NCBI GenBank assembly: GCA_024349245.1
Contig: JALDNG010000007.1
Coordinates: 1,556,501-1,620,500, forward strand
Reading direction: 5' to 3'
Length of the DNA: 64,000 nt
Source of the DNA: Neodontobutis hainanensis
Lineage: Eukaryota > Chordata > Actinopteri > Gobiiformes > Odontobutidae
The notes under the pieces were generated by a model, which was given only the letters and a program-made list of their open reading frames with translations, was not told where the DNA came from and did no database searches. Position numbers and translations under genes: made by a program. Below, one piece after another: positions 21,801 to 35,973 of the stretch (position 1 is the first letter of the stretch; each line of letters begins with the position of its first letter).

Positions 21801-24428
21801 CCTTTTTCGTGCATCTAATCGATTAAACTGTTGAGCTCTTGAGGCTGTGGGAAATATGGTCAAACTTCATTACACATTTACAATGTTTTGTTTTTCATTC
21901 ATTACTTTTTATTTAAGCCCTGTCTTCAGACAGAAAGGGGTGCTTTTGTGGCCACCTCCTCATCCCTCCCCTCATTTCCATCCAACATGTCATGGTCTAA
22001 GGATGAAAGTGCTCTAAAGGTTAAGTACACCCTCAGCTTGTGAGAGATACAGTTAAACACATGGAGCCCTGTTTCTTTCTATATGCTTCTCTTCAGATGC
22101 ACTGCTGCATGAGCAAGCCATTCACTACCTGCTATTACCTGACAGTTGACTTGGCATTATTCTTACTGCACCACTCATCAAAATTAAATGCATAGTCCTC
22201 CAAATCCTTCATATAAGCCCTCTGTCTGACCGCTCAAAGTTGTGCTATTTATAAAGTAGTAGTTTTTCAGCTTGCACACCAAATGGTGGAAGAGGATTTG
22301 GTTGCTTAGATGTTTTGAATTGATTCAAACTCGGTTATCTGGAGATTTTTAATAATAGTTCTCAGAGATCAATCTCCACAAAGACCAAGCGTTAGCTAAT
22401 TACATTTAAATAGCTTTTCTTGAAATGTGACTCCTACGGCTCTCTAATTACTCGCACACAAAAATGACTTGACTTGTTCCTTTTTTCAGCCCATCTCATT
22501 TTTGTTCATGGATGTTTCCAAGCAAATTTTGCTGTTTGTGCTCAAAATGAATGCTTCAGTTTGATTAATTCTTATGCTGCTCATTTTAGTGTTTGTCTTT
22601 TATCTGAGTTGTCATCAAAGTGTCTTTGTAACTTTTAAAATCATTATGAAGTTTAATAAAATGATTGATGGCCTACTGTTCTACTAACTAAACCTCAGTG
22701 TCGCCATTCAGTTGCTTTAGAGCTTTCTTGTTTTTACATCACACTGTTGTTGGCAGCACTTGCAGTACATTGTATAGTTCAATTGCAACAGCACCACTGC
22801 CCTTTCTGTTTTGTAACGCAACACATTAATGAATTCTTTTCTCTGTCCTTTCTAGGCATCAAAAATAAATAAGCAAAGCAGCATGCCAGAAAGTGATTAT
22901 GATAATACGTTTATTGACTCTGAGATGGATGACTCGAGGTAAGAAATATGCCTTGGTTATCCACCTGTACCTGTGTCATTTTTCTACAACAATCCTCTGC
23001 AGTCTTTGCAGGAGGGGGAGGCTGAGGAGTAGTGGCTGGCCGGGGGAGGGCAGCTCTATCCCAGAGCTGGATGATCTAGAGATGGAAACAGACCCCACAC
23101 TTCCCAGCACTGAAGACGTCATCCGCAAAACTGAGCAGATTACCAAGAATATCCAAGAGCTGTTGCGGGCTGCTCAGGAGAGCAAACATGAAAGGTCTAA
23201 ATCTAAAGAAAAAAGAGCATTTCTGATTTTTCTAACACTTGTTTTTACCACTTCATTTCATTTCAAGCCTCCATTTTTTTTTATATAGCCACATTTTCTT
23301 CTATGTTTTTTGTTGGTTATATTCACTCTTACTCTACTTCCTTTGCCTCTGTGTTACGTTGGTACTTTGGTATTGCCATATCCCCCAAATCATCAGTATG
23401 AGGAGGTCATGTGAACGTGAAGGCGTGCGTCGGCTCAGACATAGCTTGGGATGTTTCAGCACTTTGGTTCCTTGGGCTGAAAAGCAAACTCCTTCTCTCC
23501 AGCTTCTCGGCCTCCGCTCCCCTGATCCCACCTCCTGGTATTCTGGCCTCTGTCCCTGCCTACCAGGCACAGTTTCTCTCCCTCATGCATTTTCTCCTGT
23601 CCACCTGCTGATAGCTTCCTCCTTTGCTTTGACTACTCATTTTAATCAATTTCTTACTTATTTGCTAGACTTGTGTTGTTTTGGCTTTGAAACACTGGTT
23701 TGTGGTATTGTGTAGCAGAAAAAAGTTGCATCTCAAGAGTGTCCGCATAGTAAACACCTTTTCAGTTTATTGTTTGTTTATTAAAGGATTTTGGAGCTTA
23801 TGCATAACAATGTTATATTCACTGGGCTTTGATGTTTCGAAGAGTGAGAATATAATAGCATGATATCCAAAGCTAATCTAAATATTGCACGGTTTTGTAA
23901 ATCCTTTACTTTTGCCTTCTAATTAGCTTGCATGCAAATTTTTTTTTTTTTTTTTTAGGCAATGTTTTTAAAGCTACTCAGTAATTTAATGTGGAGATCT
24001 AAAACATATGCTGACAGTTTTTTGCCCTTACAGCTTCATACCCTGCTCAGAAAGAATTCATGTGGCTGTAACAGAAATGGCTGCCCTCTTTCCAAAGGTA
24101 TTTAAACATTTCTCTCTTAACCAGCAGAGGTCAATGTAGCTCTGAAAGATGTGCAATTTAAATCCTCTCTTGTCTACAGTGGTTCTTGTCCACTTATATT
24201 TTTATTAACTGTAACTTTTAGAAACCACGCTCAGAGATGGTAAGGGGCTCTCTGCGCTTGTTGACCGCCAGCGCCCATCGGCTTCAGAGTGAATGCAAGA
24301 AGGCGGTACCTTCAGATGGCGGCCAGGATATGCAGCTGGTCACTCAGCAGGTCATCCAATGTGCTTATGATATTGCCAAGGCAGCCAAGCAGCTTGTAAC
24401 CATCACCACAAAGGAGAATACCAATTAA
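15412..24428 (+). CDS. git2: ARF GTPase-activating protein GIT2, 20 coding exons
   Basis: GIT2 turns off Arf GTPases and scaffolds PIX, PAK and paxillin at focal adhesions and endosomes. Exons: 15412-15463, 16939-17072, 17382-17494, 17587-17686, 17765-17851, 17938-18068, 18153-18247, 18355-18400, 18764-18815, 18941-19013, 19106-19203, 19294-19405, 19494-19636, 19720-19869, 21176-21424, 21918-22019, 22856-22938, 23012-23194, 24034-24097, 24222-24428. They total 757 aa; human has 759. Seen: an Arf-GAP zinc finger with Cys11, Cys14, Cys31 and Cys34 and the arginine finger Arg39; three ankyrin repeats (about residues 130-230); the Spa2-homology region with SLDLSELAKAAKKKLQSLSN and ATLVIDILSDAKRR; a coiled coil (VKNALTVSEAKIQTLMKANN); and the C-terminal focal-adhesion-targeting domain ending AKAAKQLVTITTKENTN. 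Introns 14, 16 and 18 exceed 800 bases; intron 18 holds a possible cassette exon. Confidence 0.97.
16782..16848. repeat. (TAA)n microsatellite in git2 intron 1
   Basis: Starts as GATGATGAT and continues as about 20 ATA/TAA units. It lies about 90 bases upstream of the exon 2 acceptor, whose polypyrimidine tract is a T run at about 16912-16928. Confidence 0.95.
18828..18880. repeat. (ATT)n microsatellite in git2 intron 9
   Basis: About 17 ATT units start a dozen bases after the exon 9 donor and fill almost half of this short 125-base intron. Confidence 0.95.
20486..20632. repeat. Fold-back (inverted) repeat in git2 intron 14
   Basis: The left arm (about 20486-20546, with GGTTAAAGTAAAA and AACTCCAAGAGACTTTA) is the reverse complement of the right arm (about 20551-20632, with TAAAGTCTCTTGGAATT and TTTTTACTTTAACC). 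The arms are separated by only a few bases. The right arm carries about 20 extra bases around GAAACGTCTTCACC. The GAAACGTCTTCA core resembles dispersed repeats I associate with teleost genomes; the family was not verified. Confidence 0.8.
23397..23537 (+). other. Possible cassette exon in git2 intron 18
   Basis: This GC-richer 141-base block is open in the phase required by the flanking exons. It is preceded by a pyrimidine-containing stretch plus CAG and followed by a GT donor. It would add 47 residues between exons 18 and 19. No protein similarity is recognised, so it is only a splice-model candidate. Confidence 0.25.
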
Positions 24429-25361
24429 CAGCACTTATAGGCTTTAAGCCAGTATCATTTTTTATCTGCTTTTTTTTAAAATTTAGTATCTGTGGTATAT
24501 GCATGCTTTTTATTTATTATGGCTAAAATAGTCAGAATCTAGTATTAGTAGGATAAGTTATAAGACACAATGTAATAATAGCACAACAAGTACAGTGCTA
24601 CAACCCAGATAGACAATATACTGGAGTTAGCTAGCAGGCCTAGTTTGGAAACGGTAGCGTGGGATTATCGAAAACAAATCAAGTTTTAAATAAAACAAGC
24701 TTTAAAAGTGGATAATGTACATATCTTTGTTTATTTGTAGAGTCAAGCACTGCAAACCCCCACCCCAAAAATCTATTTATCAATATCTGTTAAAATCATC
24801 CCAAAGCCAGCTATGGATGCTTAAAAGCCATAAATGAGTGAGAAATTTACTGCCACAAAATAGCACTTTTAACACTCGTGTAGCTACAAGAGCTTCCTTT
24901 ATTTATTGATCTGTGCAAGCATCAGATACTGTAACGTTTACTAATTTTAGTAGGATAGATTATGTTTGACTTGTTTGAAATGTATGGAAATTTTGTTGTT
25001 CTCCTTTCTTATTGTTTGATGGAGACAAAGGGTATTGATAAGGCTGGTTCCCTATTTAGTTTAATTCCGTTAGCAGTTTTGTTTATCACAGCTGTTTATG
25101 CATTATGCCTATTTTTGTCAAGTCGGTTAACTTGGGTCAAGTAATAATCTTGAACACCAGCAGTGGGATGTATTAAGTTAAATTTTTGTCTCTGTGAAAC
25201 TCTACACTGTATTATGCCATCTTGTTTGCCACTGCGATGTTGAGATTACAATGTCAAACTTTTAAATATGAATATATTTCCATGTGTATTGTGCTTTGTT
25301 TTGCTGCTGCTAGTTCAATATTTTATTTTGTCACAGTTGAGCTAGGAACAACATATATGTG
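24429..25361. other. git2 3' untranslated region and flank
   Basis: No coding feature is seen. AATAAA occurs at 24689-24694, about 260 bases after the git2 stop codon, and is the likeliest poly(A) signal. The rest is AT-rich single-copy-looking DNA. Confidence 0.5.
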
Positions 25362-26290
25362 AGGGCTGTTGCTAGAAGCTGGTTGAACAAACTAAGAGTT
25401 CCAGAGTAAGTTTTGAGTTGATTTGTTAAAACCAAATAAATCCAAACTGGGTAACCTTTGGTTAATCTGTTGCACGACAGTGATCAACTTTCTCTTTAAA
25501 CTCAGGTTTAAACTGTTAACCAATGATCACTGGGCTTGTCTGTGCAATGAAGAGCCAATAGCAATTAACCTGGAGGGGAAAGAGGGCGGGGATATTTCTG
25601 CTGAGGAACAGGAAGCAACATGGTTACAGCCAAAAATCATGGATGTAAAAAGAGAAAAAAACTGTAAATTTTAAGACTGTAATTTTAATTGGCTCACTCT
25701 AATGATGGACCAACTTAAAAATGAATGGCCTCGATATATTGTGTGGTGTTTCACACTAAATTGAAATTGTTTTGACATTAACACATTTTGTAATAAAACT
25801 TTGGTGTGACCCAAATTCAAAAATGACATGGCAGCAAATAAAATCGTGCAGAAAAAGCATCAATTGCAACAAAAAATAGCTAATGTTGGCAAAAGCAATC
25901 AGCATTTAGTATGTTTCCACAAACTCACCCTTACCTCATAACTTCGATGCTAATGCTATTTTACTGCTTCATAAATGACACACAGCTACAGGTTAAAACA
26001 GATTTAGTCATTTTAACATCAAAGACTAACTACATTGCTGCAATCTTCTGTTCAGTTCTGAACAAAAGGTTTGAAGTTGATGCAGCATCAGAGCCACGTG
26101 ACTTTCCTTACATCTGGTTAGTCCACTTTGGTTTTGTAAACTCAAAACCAAACCTGCTTTAGAGCAGGGTAGCCATGTTTTATGTTACCATGGCAATAAA
26201 AACCCTTTAAAACCAAGCCGCTTTTTGGAGCCAGAAAACTCAGTTTAACAGACCAGGATCTAAACCTAAACTGGCTTTAGCAACAGGCCT
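25362..26290. mobile_element. Non-autonomous DNA-transposon-like element
   Basis: The ends are inverted repeats: AGGGCTGTTGCTA at the left and, read on the opposite strand, AGGCCTGTTGCTA at the right (12 of 13 match). The 929-base interior has no transposase-like frame. No target-site duplication is visible at the borders. The size and ends fit a MITE-like element between git2 and tchp. The superfamily is not assigned. Similar 'GGCCTGTTGC' ends are familiar from teleost elements, but this was not checked. Confidence 0.55.
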
Positions 26291-26671
26291 CTGAAGATCA
26301 ACATGCCACCCAGTGTTTGTCATTTTAAAATCTAAGGTAATGTCCCTCTCTGCACTAGAACACTGTGCAGCGATGTTTGTGATGCAGCTGTGAAGTTGCA
26401 CTTTAAAAATATTTTCTAAATAAACTTAATTTATGTAATTGTACGTCGTTTTCTTTCTACTCAATACATAATACCCAGACAATTCAAAACATTTATTAAA
26501 TATAATACAAAATCAGTAATAAAAAATATTTTCTCTAAAATGAAAAATTGGCTATTAATACACAAACCAAATGGCATTAGTCTGCTTTAAACGTTAATAT
26601 GGCACACAGTAATTATGGCCTGAATGTCACTATAACGGCAAAATTAAATATTAGTAAAATAGGCATTCTTT

Positions 26672-29600
26672 TCAGGTCCATGCTGAACGAGGTCTGCTGC
26701 GTATCTGAAAGTAGATGCACATTTGTTAGAACTCTAATAAGCAAAAATGAAAGCGCTGCCACCATTGACTCACCCTCTCCTCGTGGCCTCTCTCAGTCAT
26801 CCTCTGCACCTCAAGCCGGAGTTGGTCTTCTTGAATTCGACGAGCCTCAATTTCTTTCTCCTTCTCCTGCTCCAGCCAGCGCTGCTCTTCCCACTGCTCC
26901 TGGCGCTTCTGCTCAACCTAAAACATTGTGTTATGTCCTCTTATCTTAAAGGCTTTAAACATGAGAAGGCAATGTGTAAAATGAGATGAGAGACATGCAT
27001 GCCAACCTGAGCGTTTATTTCTTTCATACGTGCTGTCCTGCGACCTGCTTCTTGCTCTTTTTCCTGGCGCAGTGACTCTCTTTCCATTTCTAGGTCCTGG
27101 ATCAGCTCTTCTCGCCTCCTCAAAGATTCCTCTTGAGCCTCACGATTCTGTCGCATTTTCATTTCAAGTTGCTGCTGTCTGCCCGCCAGCACCTTTCAGA
27201 TGACAACAAATGAGTTCATAATCAGCCACGTCACGTTAGTAATTTTAAAGCTTCTGGCCATTTCTAAATTTCACCTCTTTCATGAGGCGTTCTCTGGCAT
27301 TCCTCTCCTTCTCCCATTGTGCTTCCCGTTTTTCCCACACGTGTTGAGCCTCTTCTCTAAAATAGATTACACCACATTATAGATTAAAGTGCAATCTGTA
27401 ATGGTAGACTTGACAGGATATGAATCCTATTGCTCACCTGTGTAAGTAATCTAATTCAGCCTCCCTCTCTCTCTCCAATTGGAGCTGCTCTTCAATCACA
27501 TGTTTCATCCAGGCAGCATCAGCGATGGCTCTTTCTCTTCGTTCAGTCTCAAGCCTCCTGTCATTTCCTTCGCCTTCTACCAAAGCGGCTAGGATCTTAC
27601 GGTCAGCCTCCTGGTTTGCATGAGAGTATTTGAAGATGGTGTCAAAGCAAGACAGTATTTATACCAAAACAATAAAACACATAAATAATACTTACCAGTT
27701 CCTCCTGCACTTGCTGTGCTCTTCTCTTCAGCTGAGCTCGATATTGACGAATCAAAAAGTGCCTGTGGTCACAATTTTTATTTAATGACAAGAAAAAAAT
27801 TTGACTTGTTTTTCCTGTTTTCTAAATGTACCTCATCTCAGATTTCTTTTGCTTTTCCTCTGCCATTCTTCTTTCTTCCTCTATGTTCTCAAGTTCCCAC
27901 TGCTGGGCCAGCAAAGCCTCATGCTCTTTCTTAAGACGCAATGCCTAAAATGGGAAAAAAAGACGAGGCAGTTTATTTCTATAGCACTAATCATACATTG
28001 TTTAGCACTCTATAATTGCCTAGAGTTGTAAAAATTCAAATGTGATTACAGAGGAGTAAAGGCAGTGCTAAAAGGAAAAGTTTAGGTTTGTACCTCTTCT
28101 TCTCTTAACTTCAATTCCTCCATTTGTTTGCGAAGATCTTCAGCTCTCTTTAGCTCCTCTGCTTTCTTTTGCTCCTCTTTTTGCTTAATCCTCTCCAGCG
28201 CTTCTTTTCGAGTCCTCTCATATTCATTTTCAAAGTGTCTCTTTTCCTTCTGCTCTGCCACTTTTTGCTGTACATTTTTTTAATTAAATGCATTACAGTA
28301 GGTGCTTAATCTTTCAACAATGTACAGTATGGCAAGGATTAGCCTTGGTAGATTGTAGATCTGATACGGTGCTCACAGGTGACATTACCACCACTTAATA
28401 CAATTTTAATCTGTCACATAATTAATTACTCAAAGATTAATTGAGCCTGTCATTATCATTTTACATGAAAAATACTGTACATTGATTACACTAAACTAGA
28501 ATGAAAACCCTTCTTATGATTGATTTTTTTTTTGTTGCAAAAATAAGGATAGTTTCATACCTCTTTCTTGTCAGATATCTGATCTTTCCATTGTTTTACA
28601 ACATGATCTTTATGTAATGTAGACTCAACCTGTAAACACATTGAATAAATTACATGTGCAAGACTGAGATACTGATGAACTTGACCTTTAAGGAAAGGAA
28701 CACCAGAATATTCTTCAAAGTCAATAGTCCACTCAGTTAACAGAAAGTCACGGAATATCTGTATCACAAGTCTGATTAGTTTCCAGATCAAATGAATGTC
28801 TTAAATAAAAGTTTCCTCATCTTACAGAGCTCTTCAGGTTCAATGCATTGTGCTGGCTACAAGACTCCCAAAGCCATTTATCACTACATCAACAGTCAGA
28901 CTTTAGAGTAATAGATCTGGCTACATGTCACTGTTGCATTAATTGTTTAAGCATTTCCACCTCTCTCAGGTCTGGATTGTTTTTTCTCCAGTGCTCCTTC
29001 AGCAACTCATCGGCGAGCTGGGCAAAAAGAAACAAACGCATATGAAACATAGAAAGTGCAAAAAAACAAACATACAGAAACAAGGAACTACGTCATTGTC
29101 TCTACCCTTCTTCTTCTCTCTTCCCTTGCTGTGCGAAGCTCTTCCGTTTTTTGTGCCAGCTGACTTGCCACGGTGCTACTGTCAGGAACAACTTCCCTGA
29201 GTTCCGCCTCCAAGCGATTTTGTTCTTCTTGAAGCATTGCCCTGAGACGATCCCTGCGCTGCTCTAAAGATGCTCTCTTTTCCTCTTCCAATCTCTGTTT
29301 ATGGTATGCCATCATGCTTCAGAAAAAAAGTAGTGCACACCTTAGGTATTACTCGAGGTGCCAAAGTAGAAGGTAAAACTCCTAATATTCAACAAAAAAA
29401 CTGACTAGACTGTGTTTGATGCAAAAACTGAAGTATTTATTATGCAAATTATTTGTGGATGTGTTAACTTTAGCCTTGTATTTACAGGTAAAAAAAAGTA
29501 CAGTTTGTAGTGTGTGTGAATGTGTTTGTGACCCTCCCACTCATTTGTATGAGTGTTGCCACCTGTTTTGTTCAAGTGATTTTTTTTTTTTTTTTAAAAG

Positions 29601-30366
29601 AACTGCCAATTTCAGGAGACTGAAGAAGGTTAAGAGTTAATAAAACACTTGACATATGGGGATTTAGTGTGCAATGTTTTGATGCCATCATGCTGACAAA
29701 TATAACAATTAAAATGCTTCTGACACTGGATAATGACTAATAGCAAACAATAGTTAACAAATACAAGGAACATAGCAAGTGTCTATTCACAATTTAATGC
29801 AATTGTAGTGGAAAGTGCACAACAGAGAGGAAAAAAGTGGCAACTTAAAATACAATATGGCCCTTAATGGAAGATTACTTGTAATTTAGGCTACCATTTA
29901 AAAAATCTCTTCAAAACTAAACTGTTTAGTTTGATTCTATTTATCACTTAAACAAATTAGCCCGGAGCCATAGTTATATATTTGGCAAGATTTTATTTGT
30001 ATGTTTTGTAGGTCAGTTAATTTTAGTCAATTACAAACATTTCAGCACACCTAAAACAAGAAAGGGAGTAGTGACGTAGGCTACTGGTCACCTACAAAAT
30101 GATTACTTACAAAGCCACTAATAATGGTTCAATACATTTTTACTTAAATACAGTTTGAGTATGGATGAACATTACCTCTGCTGGTAAGACTGTCGAGAGC
30201 TCCAGGCCGCCTGTCTTTGGCCGCGGACCGTCTGTTCTCTGAAATACTGGGCATGAAACTCCCATTGTTGCCGCAACCGTGCCTGCTGTTCCCGCTGCCG
30301 AGCCATCTGCACGGCCCAAGAACGAGACCGATTAGGCATGCAGGCCGAAAGTGTCGGCAGAGCCAT
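26672..30366 (-). CDS. tchp: Trichoplein keratin filament-binding protein, 12 coding exons
   Basis: Trichoplein is a coiled-coil scaffold of the centriole and of keratin filaments; in mammals it binds ninein and Aurora A and restrains cilium assembly. Exons, in coding order: 30366-30176, 29316-29106, 29017-28961, 28629-28561, 28267-28094, 27944-27832, 27762-27696, 27610-27438, 27356-27275, 27192-27007, 26917-26774, 26704-26672. They total 499 aa; human has 498. Almost the whole protein is charged heptad-like coiled coil rich in Glu, Arg, Lys and Gln. Family landmarks seen: MALPTL at the N-terminus, QLADELLKEHWRKNNPDLRE, AWMKHVIEEQLQLERERE and AGRRQQQ-like AGRQQQLEMKMRQNREAQEE. The short last exon encodes IRSRPRSAWT, matching the conserved RP...AW ending. 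The gene is head to head with gltp, 0.7 kb apart. Confidence 0.96.
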
Positions 30367-31082
30367 GTCCTAAGTGATTATAAAAAAAATACAATGACTC
30401 AAAACTAAGAAATAACTGGAAATAAATTGGTATAGGTAGACCACCGTTTCTTTAACAGATAGCGACTGAATAAAACGACGTTAAGTGATGGATACCAAAT
30501 GATGCACTTACTTCACAAGGAAATCTTTATTTGAAAAACGATAAATTAATGAATGGAGGAAAGCATTTGGGCAAAGAAGCGCCTTTATGTAGTGGTCACA
30601 GTTTTCGTTTTCCTTAGTTACTGCTCTACTTCCTAGTTACTCCCCCTGTACGGGGTAAGGTGGAGTTCAAACCCCGTTTCATAAAAATGCGATTTAATTT
30701 TTTTTTTTATCGTATTACCAAAATAAGTTAATTTAACAACGTGTTAAACTTGATCATTATTAAAATTCTATTACAATCCCTTTGGCTATATGTAAATATA
30801 GGTAGGAGTTGCCTACACCATATAAAACACACTAAACCTCTAATAGAGGCCATAGTGCAATTATTTATTCATAGCAAAAATGTATATCTTTTGTACTTTA
30901 AACAAAACTTTGCATATCTGTTACTAGCAAGTTGATCACATGAGCTTGTCGACTTTTCATCACCATGTGGCCTCTGCAGTGACGTCTGTGTGTGTGTTCA
31001 GGTGGAGTATGGCACACAGGCTTTTTGGTGCCACTAAATCTGCAGCCGGTTGACAGCTTGTTGCTATCATATAAGAAAAGAC
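30367..31082. promoter_or_regulatory. Bidirectional intergenic region tchp/gltp
   Basis: The start codons of tchp and gltp diverge across 716 bases, the same arrangement as in human. The interval must contain both promoters. The tchp-proximal part (30560-30680) is moderately GC-richer; no TATA box is convincing. Confidence 0.5.
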
Positions 31083-33431
<2,349 letters not shown>

Positions 33432-33739
33432 CTCTACATTTGGTCATTGATGCACAGTGTATTCAGTTTACATTACACTTTGATAATAGCTCAAATATTT
33501 AGTAAAGTCTGTTTCTCAAGCGATGTCTGCACTATACATTTCTGTCAAGTTATTTAATTGAGTTTTCATGTCTTATTAGAAAGACTTACATTAAAATTTG
33601 TATCTATGCCTTTTAATACACATATTGAGAGACTCCAAATGTCATTCACTGTTGCACTGTTCTTTTGAGTTATTATTATAGATATTTTTTTCACCTCTGT
33701 AACTTAACCGTGTAAGATTGGGTCCTGGCAGATGCTGAC

Positions 33740-33970
33740 ATGGGTCTTTTTGCATTCACTAATTCTGACAGCGTTGCAAAGTTTATTGACCCGGCTAATT
33801 TAAAAGTGAGACAGGGCACACCCAGGACCATTGTCTGTGAATTACATGGGTGACACTAGAGACATTCCATTGTCACTAACCTAAGCCCAAATGCATGTCT
33901 TTGGACGATGGAGGGGGAGAGCAGGACCAAGAGGAAACATGCAAAGGCAGCGGCGGATCAATCCTGCAAT
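33740..33970. repeat. Degraded dispersed repeat downstream of gltp
   Basis: The segment with AATGCATGTCTTTGGACGATGG followed by a diverged AGGAAAC stretch resembles a widespread teleost interspersed repeat (consensus like ATGTCTTTGGACTGTGGGAGG). Recognition is from memory. Boundaries are approximate. Confidence 0.4.
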
Positions 33971-34439
33971 AATTGTGTGTCCTTTCACTACTCCTTTGAA
34001 TAATTTCCCTTGACTACTTTGTTACACCTTTCTGATGTAGAAAATGACTTGAGTTTTCTTCATCTTTAAGTATTGTTTTATTATATTTTGTTCAAAGTAG
34101 TAAATAAAAAAATGTTTTATTATTGATGGTTTATTGTTGTGTTTATTAGAGCAATGACATTTTACCCTAGAGCTTTGTGTGACCCAATACAAAAGCACTT
34201 CAACATCTTCAATAATATTGTCTATTGTATCTGTATACAAATGTACAATAGACAAAGCCATGACTAACTGTAAATAATGACAGAATAAATACAGACTCTT
34301 GGACGTTGCTTTTGAAACGTGTCATTTAACTTTCCTCCTCGCTTATTGCGCAGTGTCAATACCGCGTTGTTGGTGTTGCCCTCGAGGTAGACGCACCCTC
34401 ATTTCTTAGTGGTTTACCTCTGAAAGCCTTTGAGCACAT

Positions 34440-34815
34440 TTGGAGAGAACGAGCGCCCCTAGTGGGGAACTGGCTTTTAAATCCAGTTCAGTCACCTACT
34501 GCGGATGAGAATCAATGCACATCCTGCAAGTTCTGGCATGTCTGTTGCCTATTCCAAGTATCATTCCGAGTCTTCAGTTCATAGACAGGTACTGCACCAT
34601 AAACGTCCGCCTTGCCTTTCGTCTCCCAACTTTTTTGGAGCAACTTTGTCCCACCCAAACTGTGTGAAGGCTCCGTTGTTCTGGTTTTTTGAGACTAGTT
34701 TACTAGGCTTCCTTTCAGTCTGTGGAGGCGGCAACGAGAGAAACCTTTCTCAAAGTATTTATTATCAACCCTGGCGCATTTAAAACAAGCAAAGAATACT
34801 CCGCTTTATCATCAG
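34440..34815 (+). other. Possible non-coding first exon and promoter of trpv4
   Basis: A GC-richer segment ends with ATCAG followed by the donor GTAAGT at 34816. The next acceptor downstream is at about 35902, just before the trpv4 start exon. This fits a 5' untranslated exon separated by a 1.1-kb intron, but the transcription start is not known. Confidence 0.35.
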
Positions 34816-35902
34816 GTAAGTTTTAGTTCTGTTTGAGCATTATCTGATCAAGTGTTTTAGTCTATTTTATTAAATAAACTAGAACGTTTTGCATTTGCAC
34901 TCTCCAGGATCTTTTCACAACCAGGCAACACATTAAACAGTAATTATTGAATAATTAATGTTGACACTCAGAAACACTTAGATTTCGAGATCTTTATGAC
35001 TATAAAACATGAAGCCTAAACAGTAGGCTTGTGAAAGTTGTGTGCTGTAGTTTTTATTGTGTTTAGTTCTCTGTAGACCTATGTCATAGTAATTTTAAAA
35101 CTTACTGGAAACACTAATGGGAAGTTGTAATAAACAAATGTGTCAATGATCGGAGACTAATAAAAACACATTGGCATTTTCTTCACTTCTTTGGCATACA
35201 TGGCCCCAGAAGGAGCCTCCTATCTCTTAAGCTCTGGATAATGTCACATCAGCAGTGACAGGGCAGGAAGTCCCATGTCTCCTTTCAATCAGTCCCACCC
35301 ATGGCTATTTGACTGTGTGCATTAACTGTAATGAATAGTAATGCTAATACTAATCATTCTTTATAATAACCTTTCTTCGGACAGGTTTCTCAGATTCACC
35401 TCATAAATAGCTGTTTGTTGTAATAGTTTGTCTAGTTTTGTTTATCTATCATCTTACTCTCCAGTGTCCAGTGAAGTGAAAAGGCATGATAATCCCATGT
35501 GTTAGACGGAGCTGTGAGTCAGGCTGTCCCCTAAACAGGACCCCTCTCCTTGTTTGTGTTGCCCCTTTACAGTGTAGTCTGGCTTAGATAAGTCCCCAAT
35601 GTCATGAATGAAAGTGAACAATTGAAAAGGAAGGCATAGAAGGACATGTGTTAAGCCTTCTCTCTTTAGAGTGAAGCAAAGAAAAAAATATTCAGTGGTT
35701 GTGAATGATGTCTTTTAATTTAGCTCATTTTGCTTTTCAAAATAAACCTTTTATCCAGGACTCAAGTACAGTTTACGTCTTTGCTATTTTTTGGGGCATT
35801 AGTGGTGTGTGTTTTTCCAGCACAGTGACTAATAAAGCTGGTGTCTGCATGTCTTTGTAGAAGAAACTCATGTCAAAGTAACAGTTATTTCTGTATCTTT
35901 AG
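34816..35902. other. Probable first intron of trpv4
   Basis: No coding feature is seen between the candidate non-coding exon and the start exon. The DNA is AT-rich, without recognisable repeats. Confidence 0.35.
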
Positions 35903-35973
35903 GAAACCCACATGGTTGAGCATCATTGCCAGTTTCTTCTGAAGAGGAATTTGACATCATTGTGACGAAAGCA

